DNA of 7,319 nucleotides. Origin: an uncultured Oscillospiraceae bacterium (GTDB lineage Bacteria; Bacillota; Clostridia; Oscillospirales; Oscillospiraceae). Shown here piece after piece: positions 1-6,721 of the stretch; position 1 is the first letter of the stretch; every line of letters starts with the position of its first letter. The DNA lies in the NCBI GenBank assembly GCA_934668285.1, contig CAKUNB010000080.1, forward strand, positions 1 through 7,319, read 5' to 3'. The translations under genes were made by a program, and so were the position numbers. The notes under the pieces were generated by a model. That model worked only from the letters and a program-made list of their open reading frames with translations. It searched no databases and was not told the DNA's origin.

Positions 1-116
1 AAGAAGGACAGGTACTTGGTGATCGCAGCAGTCAGCGTGGTCTTGCCATGGTCGATGTGACCAATGGTGCCGATGTTTACGTGCGGCTTGGTTCTTTCAA
101 ATTTCTGCTTTGCCAT
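1..116 (-). CDS. tuf: Elongation factor Tu, N-terminal fragment (3' end outside window)
   Basis: EF-Tu is the GTPase that carries aminoacyl-tRNA to the ribosomal A site in the cytoplasm. Only the first 38 residues are in the window, starting [20 protein letters not shown]. The P-loop is visible as GHIDHGKTT (residues 19-27), with Ile where most EF-Tu proteins have Val. This is a conservative change and the GTP-binding Lys25 and Thr26 are kept. The ATG at 116-114 is preceded by AGGAGG (131-126) at 9 nt spacing, and the N-terminus matches the family exactly, so the start is secure. It follows fusA as the last visible gene of the str operon and also has its own promoter in the 100-nt fusA-tuf gap. 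The family assignment is essentially certain. Whether it is the only tuf copy in the genome cannot be told here. Confidence 0.97.
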   Translation of the reverse strand, partial: MAKQKFERTKPHVNIGTIGHIDHGKTTLTAAITKYLSF

Positions 117-178
117 TGAAAAAATCCTCCTGTTTGATTTATGAATGGTAAATAAAATTTTTGAATTGCTCACCTACC

Positions 179-207
179 ACTATACACTAAAAAGCGAATA
201 TTGGCAA
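179..207 (-). promoter_or_regulatory. Sigma-A type promoter for tuf in the fusA-tuf gap
   Basis: Read on the minus strand, TTGCCA (207-202) and TATAGT (184-179) are separated by exactly 17 nt. Each hexamer matches the sigma-70/sigma-A consensus at 5 of 6 positions. Transcription would start near 173-171, giving a leader of about 55 nt before the tuf ATG. The site begins 10 bases after the fusA stop, so tuf can be made both by read-through of the str operon and from this promoter. The sequence match is direct; activity is inferred. Confidence 0.7.
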
Positions 208-216
208 GTAGTTTTT

Positions 217-2295
<2,079 letters not shown>

Positions 2296-2313
2296 TCAGT
2301 AACTCCTTTTTTG

Positions 2314-2784
2314 TTACCAGCGGAAATGGGAGAACGCCTTGTTGGCTTCTGCCATCTTGTGGGTATCCTCGCGCTTCTTGACAGAGGCGCCGGTATTGTT
2401 GCAGGCATCCATGATCTCGCCTGCGAGACGTTCCTTCATGGTCTTTTCGCTGCGCTTACGGGAGTAAGCGGTGATCCAGCGCAGACCCAAAGTCTGACGA
2501 CGCTCGGGACGGACCTCCAGAGGAACCTGATAGGTCGCGCCGCCGACACGACGGGACTTGATTTCCAGGGAAGGCATGATGTTTTCCATCGCCTGCTGGA
2601 AAGCTTCCAGACCGTTTTTGCCGGTCTTCTGCTCAACGATTTCAAACGCACCGTAGACGACACGCTGGGCAACGCCCTTCTTGCCGTCGAGCATGATGCT
2701 GTTGACGAGCTTAGTTACCAGAGTGGAGTGATAGACAGGATCCGGAAGGACCTCTCTCTTGGGAACATTACCTCTTCTGGGCAC
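2314..2784 (-). CDS. rpsG: 30S ribosomal protein S7, 156 aa, GTG start
   Basis: S7 binds the 3' domain of 16S rRNA, starts assembly of the 30S head and lines the exit (E) site. The protein reads [17 protein letters not shown] after the start residue and ends with NKAFSHFRW, typical of S7. I chose GTG at 2784-2782 rather than the in-frame ATG at 2802. The GTG gives 156 aa beginning PRRG, the usual bacterial start and length, and has AAGGAGGG (2799-2792) 7 nt upstream. The ATG would add MKEGSK, would lie across that same ribosome binding site, and has no site of its own. The gene follows rpsL after a 174-nt structured gap and precedes fusA by 18 nt. In E. coli S7 represses its own translation by binding the rpsL-rpsG intercistronic RNA; something similar is possible here. 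Confidence 0.97.
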   Translation of the reverse strand: MPRRGNVPKREVLPDPVYHSTLVTKLVNSIMLDGKKGVAQRVVYGAFEIVEQKTGKNGLEAFQQAMENIMPSLEIKSRRVGGATYQVPLEVRPERRQTLGLRWITAYSRKRSEKTMKERLAGEIMDACNNTGASVKKREDTHKMAEANKAFSHFRW

Positions 2785-2791
2785 TTTGCTT

Positions 2792-2799
2792 CCCTCCTT
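2792..2799 (-). promoter_or_regulatory. Ribosome binding site that fixes the rpsG GTG start
   Basis: AAGGAGGG on the minus strand is a near-perfect match to the anti-Shine-Dalgarno sequence, with 7 nt to the GTG at 2784. It immediately follows the in-frame ATG at 2802-2800, so that ATG cannot use it. This decides the start of S7. Confidence 0.88.
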
Positions 2800-2823
2800 C
2801 ATAAAATGATTTCATAGGTACTT

Positions 2824-2842
2824 CGATAGGCCGAACCTATCG
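2824..2842 (-). promoter_or_regulatory. Stem-loop upstream of rpsG (possible translational control site)
   Basis: The minus-strand RNA has CGATAGG (2842-2836) pairing perfectly with CCTATCG (2830-2824) around the 5-nt loop TTCGG. The stem sits about 25 nt ahead of the rpsG ribosome binding site. A second CCTAT follows at 2819-2815 and could compete for the 5' arm. In E. coli, S7 binds RNA structure in this same intercistronic position. The stem is seen directly; the regulatory role is inferred. Confidence 0.45.
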
Positions 2843-2884
2843 TTTTGTGCCTGCCAAGAGTTTCCCATACATTAAGAAATATAT

Positions 2885-2915
2885 AAAAAACGCATGGCAA
2901 GGCGGGGTGCCTTGC
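2885..2915 (-). terminator. Hairpin with U-tract in the rpsL-rpsG gap (possible attenuator)
   Basis: On the minus strand GCAAGGC (2915-2909) pairs with GCCTTGC (2903-2897) around loop ACCCC, followed after 6 nt by six T residues (2890-2885). The resemblance to an intrinsic terminator is partial because the T-tract is not adjacent to the stem. As rpsG, fusA and possibly tuf lie beyond it, it would have to be leaky; it may instead be a processing or protective structure at the rpsL 3' end. Confidence 0.35.
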
Positions 2916-2958
2916 TCTTGCAGGCAAAGCTGCCCGCAATTCAGGCGTAGGGTCGCGA

Positions 2959-3381
2959 TTACTTCTTCTTGGCCTTCGGGCGCTTCTGACCGTACTTGGA
3001 ACGGCTCTGCATACGGCCCTGAACACCCTGCGTGTCGAGCGTACCACGGATGATGTGGTAACGGACGCCGGGGAGGTCCTTAACACGGCCGCCGCGGATC
3101 AGCACGACGGAGTGCTCCTGCAGGTTGTGGCCGACACCGGGGATGTAGGCGGAAACCTCGTAGCCATTGGTCAGGCGAACACGGGCGATCTTACGAAGCG
3201 CGGAGTTCGGCTTCTTCGGGGTGGTGGTACGAACTGCGGTGCAGACGCCTCTCTTCTGGGGAGATGCAAGATCGGTAGCGCGGTTCTTCAGGGTGTTGAG
3301 GCCCTTCTGCAGAGCGGGAGCCGTGGACTTGTAGGTGGCCTGCTCTCTGCCTTTTCTGACCAACTGATTAAAAGTAGGCAT
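2959..3381 (-). CDS. rpsL: 30S ribosomal protein S12, 140 aa
   Basis: S12 lies at the decoding centre of the 30S subunit and affects tRNA selection and streptomycin response. The sequence holds [20 protein letters not shown] (residues 41-60), [26 protein letters not shown] within 84-109, and a basic tail ending KKK. Residues 56 and 101, which correspond to the streptomycin-resistance positions K43 and K88 of E. coli numbering, are both Lys, so this is the sensitive, wild-type form as far as S12 decides it. The 13-residue insertion after the N-terminal helix relative to E. coli S12 is the Firmicute type. ATG at 3381 has AAAGGAG (3394-3388) 6 nt upstream. It stands between ybxF and rpsG as in Bacillus. 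Confidence 0.98.
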   Translation of the reverse strand: MPTFNQLVRKGREQATYKSTAPALQKGLNTLKNRATDLASPQKRGVCTAVRTTTPKKPNSALRKIARVRLTNGYEVSAYIPGVGHNLQEHSVVLIRGGRVKDLPGVRYHIIRGTLDTQGVQGRMQSRSKYGQKRPKAKKK

Positions 3382-3426
3382 GTTGTTCTCCTTTCTTTTG
3401 AATTCCGCTTGTTACAGCGTTTATAT

Positions 3427-3461
3427 TATCCCGAAATATTGTTAAAATATTCCGTAGGATA
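3427..3461 (-). promoter_or_regulatory. AT-rich stem-loop between ybxF and rpsL
   Basis: On the minus strand TATCC (3461-3457) pairs with GGATA (3431-3427), and inside that AATATT (3451-3446) pairs with AATATT (3440-3435) around a 5-nt loop, with unpaired bases between the two helices. It is enclosed by a further perfect 8-nt complementarity, TTCTTTTG (3469-3462) with CAAAAGAA (3400-3393), whose 3' arm runs into the rpsL ribosome binding site. Folding could therefore affect ribosome access to rpsL. I see the complementarity directly; its function is unknown. Confidence 0.35.
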
Positions 3462-3469
3462 CAAAAGAA

Positions 3470-3709
3470 TCAAATCATCGCCGCAGCGGCGGCGGGAACC
3501 GGGATACTGCAAGCTGTACCGAGCTGCTGCATCGTTGCAACAAAGACTACGGTGACGTCGCTCTCTCGGCACTGGCGGACGATCGGCTCCGTCAGCAAAG
3601 GGTCTGCGTCCTCGGCAATAAACACGGTTTTCGCCTTGCCCGCAGCTAATGCCTTGCGCAGCTGCTTGATCCCAACGACCTTCTCGGCGGCCTTTAAATC
3701 ATCAAGCAC
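3470..3709 (-). CDS. ybxF: L7Ae/L30e-family RNA-binding protein (YbxF-like), 79 aa
   Basis: This is a small bacterial L7Ae-family protein, a fold that recognises kink-turn RNA. The B. subtilis homologue YbxF is encoded between rpoC and rpsL and associates with ribosomes. Family marks are VGIKQLRKAL (residues 12-21), the strand and loop VFIAEDADP (29-37), and the C-terminal LGTACSIPVPAAAAAMI (63-79). Its length is close to YbxF (about 82 aa). The start is GTG at 3709-3707; GGAGGTG (3727-3721) lies 11 nt upstream, slightly long, and I see no better in-frame start. It is the first gene of the operon here: the promoter is directly upstream and rpoB/rpoC are absent. It precedes rpsL by 88 nt. Its RNA target is not evident from the window. 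Confidence 0.92.
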   Translation of the reverse strand: MLDDLKAAEKVVGIKQLRKALAAGKAKTVFIAEDADPLLTEPIVRQCRESDVTVVFVATMQQLGTACSIPVPAAAAAMI

Positions 3710-3762
3710 GATGAAACTAACACCTCCGGCATTGCCAGAAATCTATGCTCACGCGATTAAAG

Positions 3763-3791
3763 ATTATAGCAGAATTCACGAAAACTGTCAA
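3763..3791 (-). promoter_or_regulatory. Strong consensus promoter of the str operon
   Basis: The minus strand carries TTGACA (3791-3786) and TATAAT (3768-3763), both perfect matches to consensus, separated by the ideal 17 nt. TGC just before the -10 box gives an extended -10 element as well. A/T-rich sequence upstream (about 3792-3835, with A- and T-runs) could act as an UP element. Transcription should start near 3758-3756, leaving a leader of about 48 nt before the ybxF GTG. This placement makes ybxF-rpsL-rpsG-fusA a transcription unit independent of rpoBC. Confidence 0.9.
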
Positions 3792-3887
3792 TCATTTTTG
3801 AGCGTTTTGCCAAAAAAATTTTCCATTTTCCGCTCTCTCCCAACAAAAATCACCCCATTTCCAGCCGCACAGTCAATAGATGCCGTA

Positions 3888-3994
3888 GGGGCGCTCATCG
3901 AGCGCCCGCCCCGCGCGGCAGCGCCTTGGCTCCCTCTCTGAGGGAGCTGGCACGCCGCAGGCGTGACTGAAGGAGTCTCCGCGCCCGCAGGCGC
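3888..3994. repeat. Chain of four GC-rich palindromes, probable dispersed intergenic repeat
   Basis: Four perfect hairpins follow one another: GGGCGCTC/GAGCGCCC (3889-3896 and 3900-3907), GCTCCCTC/GAGGGAGC (3929-3936 and 3940-3947), CACGCC/GGCGTG (3951-3956 and 3960-3965) and GCGCC/GGCGC (3981-3985 and 3990-3994), all with 3-4 nt loops. The wording 'GGCTCCCTC..GAGGGAGCTGGC' followed by a second small palindrome recalls multicopy intergenic repeats of gut clostridial genomes. None has an adjacent T-run, so they are not standard terminators. Multicopy status is recalled knowledge, not shown by this window. Confidence 0.6.
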
Positions 3995-4036
3995 AGGTCG
4001 CGGGATGGCAAGCACCAGAATTGAAGGTGCCTGCAC

Positions 4037-4070
4037 GAGATTGCCACGTCGCTCCGCTCCTCGCAATGAC
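4037..4070. repeat. Dispersed palindromic repeat (GTCATTGCGAGGAGCG... family)
   Basis: On the minus strand this reads GTCATTGCGAGGAGCGGAGC, then GACGTGGCAATCTC. It is framed by the inverted ends ATTGC and GCAAT. This sequence type is widely scattered in many bacterial genomes and gives rise to spurious database peptides such as CHCEERSDVAI and VIARSGATWQS. Both appear here in minus-strand frames. It is therefore a non-coding repeat rather than a gene fragment. Its origin and role are not established. Confidence 0.75.
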
Positions 4071-4110
4071 AAACATGAGAGCCAGCAGCATCACAACAAC
4101 ATTGCCGGAG

Positions 4111-4337
4111 ACTTTTTGACACACCAAAACACCATCCGTGTTCACAACCAAAGAATCAAAAAGCCAAAGGTGTTCAAAAAGTGTACTTTTTGACACCCCT
4201 TCGTCAGCGGCTTTTCTGGTGCCCATTTTACACGTTATCAGCGAAAACTGCAACCGGTTTTAACAATTTTTAATGTTTTCGGGAGGTGTTCAAAAAGTAC
4301 ACGTTTTGAACACCCTCCGCCAACGGCTTTTTGATTC
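4111..4337. repeat. Nested inverted/direct repeat element with 13-bp perfect ends
   Basis: GAATCAAAAAGCC (4153-4165) is repeated as its exact reverse complement at 4325-4337. Just inside, GGTGTTCAAAAAGTGTAC (4169-4186) matches the reverse complement of 4297-4314 at 17 of 18 bases. Each half is itself a palindrome: 4169-4197 (GGTGTTCAAAAAGT against ACTTTTTGACACC) and 4285-4314. A partial third copy, ACTTTTTGACACACC, lies at 4111-4125 and matches 4185-4199 at 14 of 15. The core element is about 185 bp, encodes nothing, and could be a miniature mobile element or a multicopy intergenic palindrome. No target-site duplication is obvious. Confidence 0.6.
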
Positions 4338-4366
4338 GTCTGCCCACCGGCCTGCTCCGGAAAATG

Positions 4367-4402
4367 AAAAGCCCCCGGCGCCGCAAGGCGTTGGGGGCTT
4401 TT
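4367..4402 (-). terminator. Intrinsic terminator after the alanine racemase-like gene
   Basis: On the minus strand AAAAGCCCCC (4402-4393) pairs with GGGGGCTTTT (4376-4367), and inside that CGCC (4390-4387) pairs with GGCG (4382-4379) over two A-C mismatches. The right arm ends in TTTT followed by CATTTT. It begins 7 nt after the stop of the gene. Because the outer arm has A-run and T-run on opposite sides, it could also stop transcription from the other direction. Confidence 0.82.
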
Positions 4403-4409
4403 GAGCGAG

Positions 4410-5495
4410 TTATTTGAAGCGGATGGGGATGCCTTTTAGGTGGAGGGGGTTGATTTGCAGGACGGCGGGATCGCCGGGCTTGCAGGGCACAGCGGTGACG
4501 TCGACGGCGATGTGGAGCATGCCGATCGCGCCGATCACCGGACAGCGCTTGCCGCCGATCTCGACGGTCACGCGGCGGCGGTGCAGGAGCTGCTTGACAG
4601 CAGAAAGCCCCGAACGCAGGCAATCGGCGGCGCGGGACATATCGGGGCGGCAGCTGACATTGAAGCCGTGGTACCAGCCGACCGGCAGAACGGCAACCGG
4701 CGTGTCACGTTTCGCGCGCCAGATTGCGCCGTAGCCAGTCGTATGTCCGGCGGGCAGGGTGCGAACGGCGTCGATCTGCGTCTGCACATAGCCCACCGGT
4801 TGCAGCTCCGTTTTGAAGGGCATCCTGCCGAGCAGGGCCGAGCCGAGGCGGACCGCGTCGCAGTGCATCTCCGGAAAACGCAGGAAGGCCGCCGAATTGC
4901 AGCAATGCACCATACCGGTTTCCAGCCCCGCCGCGTGCAGTCCGTCGATGACGCGCCGAAACGCCGCGAACTCCTGCCGCGTCAGCGCCTCGTCGGAGAA
5001 GGCGCAGTTAAAATGCGTATAAATCCCGCCGAAGGTCAAGCAGCTCATGCTCCGATACAGGGCAATGATTTCGTCAAGCTGCTCCGGCAGGAAGCCAAAG
5101 CGGCCCATGCCGGTGTCAATTTTAAGATGCACCTCGGCCATATCCGCGCGGGTGGCCGCGATATCGTTGATGCACTTGGCCGCAGCGGTGGAGCCGACGG
5201 TCAGGATCACGTTCGCATCGAGCAGACGGCCAAGCTCCTCGCGCTGCACCGTTTCGCGCAGCATGAGAATCGGCTCGGTTTCAAAGCCGTTCTGCCGCAG
5301 CTGCTCCGCCTCGCGCACCTCGGTGACGCAAAAATGGGTAATCCCGTTCTCGCGCAGCGCCTCGGCCAGCGGCAGCACGCCCAGTCCGTAGCCGTCGCCC
5401 TTGACAACCGCCCAGATCGGGACGGTACCGGCGCGCTTTTGCAGTTTTTTCACATTTTCTGCAAGGACATCCCGACTGACGATATACGTTGTCAT
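4410..5495 (-). CDS. alr: Divergent alanine racemase-like PLP enzyme, 361 aa
   Basis: Fold-type III PLP enzymes of the Alr family interconvert L- and D-alanine for peptidoglycan. The PLP lysine is in AVVKGDGYGLG (Lys32), the second catalytic base is Tyr255 in TTGYGAIW, and KIDTGMGRFG (Arg132), CCNSAAF (199-205) and VRLGSALLG (Arg216) match cofactor- and substrate-binding segments. Several features differ from classical Alr: KGDGYGLG replaces KADAYGHG, PVGWYHGF replaces the IGYADGY-type motif, Met326 is followed by Leu instead of Asp, and the protein stops at INPLHLKGIPIRFK without the terminal segment that normally carries the gating Tyr (NYE). Substrate may be alanine, serine or another amino acid. 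ATG at 5495 lies 3 nt after the upstream ligase stop, with a modest AAAAAGG site (5513-5507), so translational coupling is likely. Confidence 0.82.
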   Translation of the reverse strand: MTTYIVSRDVLAENVKKLQKRAGTVPIWAVVKGDGYGLGVLPLAEALRENGITHFCVTEVREAEQLRQNGFETEPILMLRETVQREELGRLLDANVILTVGSTAAAKCINDIAATRADMAEVHLKIDTGMGRFGFLPEQLDEIIALYRSMSCLTFGGIYTHFNCAFSDEALTRQEFAAFRRVIDGLHAAGLETGMVHCCNSAAFLRFPEMHCDAVRLGSALLGRMPFKTELQPVGYVQTQIDAVRTLPAGHTTGYGAIWRAKRDTPVAVLPVGWYHGFNVSCRPDMSRAADCLRSGLSAVKQLLHRRRVTVEIGGKRCPVIGAIGMLHIAVDVTAVPCKPGDPAVLQINPLHLKGIPIRFK

Positions 5496-5498
5496 AGC

Positions 5499-6569
5499 TC
5501 ACGCATCCTTTTTCCCGCGATTTTTGATTCGGTACAGCTTCGCCGCAAGGCTCTTATAGGCAAGGCTGCCTTTTTCCGCAATGAAATAGATCAGCCGGTT
5601 CTGGACGTAGTCATACTCGCCGACGAACTCGGTGAACTCCCCATGGAAGCCCTGCTTGAAGCGGTAGAGGCCGTAGTGCGGATTGTCTTCGGAAATGTCG
5701 CCGGAAACGCCGCGGAAATCATACACGCGGCAGCCGGTTTCAATTGCCCACTGGATCATGCGCCACTGGAGCAGATAGTTCGGCATCAGGTTCCGGTATT
5801 CGTTCGACGACGCGCCGTAGAGATACCAGACCTTATCGCCGTAATGAATGGCCAGCGTGCCGGCAATGGGCTTGCCCTCGTAAAACGCCATATAGAGGCG
5901 GCATTTTTCGCCGAGATTGTCCAGCATTGCGGAAAAATACTCCGGCGGGCGGGTCGCAAAATTATCGCGCAGGCCGGTTTCGACCATGATGCGCGCAAAG
6001 TCGGCCACCATTTCCTTGCCGCAGATGCGCACCTCGACGCCCTTCTTCGTTGCAAGGCGGATATTATAGCGCCACTTCTGATGGAAGGAGGCCAGAATTT
6101 CGTCCTCGCTGCGGCCGTTCAGGTAGAGACGGAAAACATAGCGCGGCTGGATGGCCTCGAAATTCTTGCCGGTATGGCGCGTGCGGAAGCCGTTATCCTC
6201 CAGCATTTTGACAAATTCCGTCTGATCGGACGGCACATCGGGGTCAATTTTGATGACATAGGCCTTCTCCTGCGCGGCCAGCGCCTTCGATGCCGTCATC
6301 AGCTCGTCAAAGGTCGCGCGGTCATCCAGATCGCAGACCGGCCCGCGGCAGGCATACATCATATTGCGGTGCACAAACGGCATGTTACGAATCAGAAAGG
6401 CCACGCTGCCGCGAATCGCGCCCTGCGCATCGCGGCAGACAATCGCCTTCCATGACCACGCGGGCTTCTGCTTTGCCCAGAGGCTGCTCTGCGCAAAATG
6501 GCCCTTCGGATGCCCCTGCACGAAGGACTCGTACTCCGCCAAGGTTTTTTCGGTCACAAGTTCGGTCAT
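5499..6569 (-). CDS. FemAB-family peptidoglycan interpeptide-bridge ligase, 356 aa
   Basis: FemX/FemAB/MurM-type enzymes use aminoacyl-tRNA to add Gly, Ser or Ala to the stem-peptide side chain of lipid-linked peptidoglycan precursors at the inner membrane face. The protein shows the two GNAT-like halves of the family: HPKGHFAQSSLWAKQK (residues 20-35), the linker motif FHQKWRYNIRLATKKGVEV (162-180), NYLLQWRMIQWAIETGCRVY (264-283) followed by DFRGV, and LYRFKQGFHGEFTEFVGEYDY near 301-321. Length and lack of an evident long coiled-coil arm resemble compact FemX rather than staphylococcal FemA. I chose ATG at 6569, with GGAG (6582-6579) 9 nt upstream, over an in-frame GTG at 6602 that has no site and lies in a hairpin loop. 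It heads a two-gene unit with the racemase-like gene. The transferred amino acid cannot be predicted. Confidence 0.88.
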   Translation of the reverse strand: MTELVTEKTLAEYESFVQGHPKGHFAQSSLWAKQKPAWSWKAIVCRDAQGAIRGSVAFLIRNMPFVHRNMMYACRGPVCDLDDRATFDELMTASKALAAQEKAYVIKIDPDVPSDQTEFVKMLEDNGFRTRHTGKNFEAIQPRYVFRLYLNGRSEDEILASFHQKWRYNIRLATKKGVEVRICGKEMVADFARIMVETGLRDNFATRPPEYFSAMLDNLGEKCRLYMAFYEGKPIAGTLAIHYGDKVWYLYGASSNEYRNLMPNYLLQWRMIQWAIETGCRVYDFRGVSGDISEDNPHYGLYRFKQGFHGEFTEFVGEYDYVQNRLIYFIAEKGSLAYKSLAAKLYRIKNRGKKDA

Positions 6570-6589
6570 AGTCCGTATCTCCAATTCTT

Positions 6590-6610
6590 CTCCCCGCAGC
6601 ACGCGGAGAG
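6590..6610 (-). promoter_or_regulatory. Leader hairpin ahead of the FemAB-family gene
   Basis: On the minus strand CTCTCCGC (6610-6603) pairs with GCGGGGAG (6597-6590), 8 pairs including one G-U, around loop GTGCT. The loop contains the alternative GTG start (6602-6600) and the stem locks up a GGGGAG that might otherwise compete as a ribosome binding site. The real site at 6582-6579 stays free 7 nt beyond the stem. This helps choose the ATG start; a regulatory role is speculative. Confidence 0.45.
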
Positions 6611-6633
6611 CTTATCCATATCATTCCATGCTA

Positions 6634-6662
6634 ATTGTAGCACAATCCGCCGGACTTTGCAA
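6634..6662 (-). promoter_or_regulatory. Promoter of the ligase-racemase unit
   Basis: Minus-strand TTGCAA (6662-6657, 4 of 6 to consensus) and TACAAT (6639-6634, 5 of 6) are 17 nt apart, and TGC before the -10 box gives an extended -10. Transcription would begin near 6628, about 58 nt before the ATG. The -35 box starts only 10 bases beyond the rplQ terminator, so the unit has its own start immediately after the alpha operon ends. Confidence 0.72.
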
Positions 6663-6672
6663 CAAGGATAGC

Positions 6673-6705
6673 AAAAGGGCTGCTCCGAAATTCACGGAAC
6701 AGCCC
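6673..6705 (-). terminator. Intrinsic terminator after rplQ (end of alpha operon)
   Basis: Minus-strand GGGCTGTTCCG (6705-6695) pairs with CGGAGCAGCCC (6687-6677), an 11-bp stem with a single U-G pair and a 7-nt loop, followed directly by TTTT. It starts 16 nt after the rplQ stop. The T-tract is short (4) but the stem is strong. Confidence 0.82.
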
Positions 6706-6721
6706 ATTGTGCTTTTTTAAC

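Larger units (their letters stand above)
3792..4366. other. Gene-free intergenic region rich in repeats
   Basis: Between the alanine racemase-like gene and the str promoter I find no credible gene. Open frames here lack ribosome binding sites and family similarity, and the proteins they would encode carry the familiar spurious repeat signature. The region holds an A/T-rich promoter-upstream stretch (3792-3860), a chain of GC-rich hairpins (3888-3994), a dispersed repeat (4037-4070) and a nested inverted-repeat element (about 4111-4337). Each is listed separately where it can be defined. Confidence 0.8.

Noticed and set aside
2959..3381. Streptomycin-resistance form of S12
   Set aside because: The two key positions (Lys56 and Lys101, Firmicute numbering) are the wild-type lysines.
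3427..3461. Kink-turn motif for the L7Ae-like protein in the ybxF-rpsL gap
   Set aside because: The stem-loop has a 3-nt unpaired stretch next to a short helix, but the tandem G-A pairs a kink-turn needs are not present on both strands, so I do not call it one.
3055..3555. A 166-residue plus-strand frame across rpsL and the following gap
   Set aside because: It is antisense to S12, which is unmistakable, and shows no family motif or start signal.
3888..4126. CRISPR array
   Set aside because: There are many palindromes and repeats, but no regular direct repeats of constant length with unique spacers, and no cas genes nearby.
3788..4253. Several small open frames in the intergenic region on both strands
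   Set aside because: They cover the hairpin chain and the dispersed repeat, encode the known spurious signatures CHCEERSDVAI and VIARSGATWQS, and lack ribosome binding sites.
4440..6455. A 671-residue open frame on the plus strand
   Set aside because: It is antisense to the racemase-like gene and the FemAB ligase, both of which have clear family motifs and start signals on the minus strand. It is a shadow frame.
6567..6602. GTG at 6602 as the start of the FemAB-family gene
   Set aside because: It has no ribosome binding site and sits in a hairpin loop, and the ATG at 6569 has GGAG at 9 nt and gives a family-like N-terminus.
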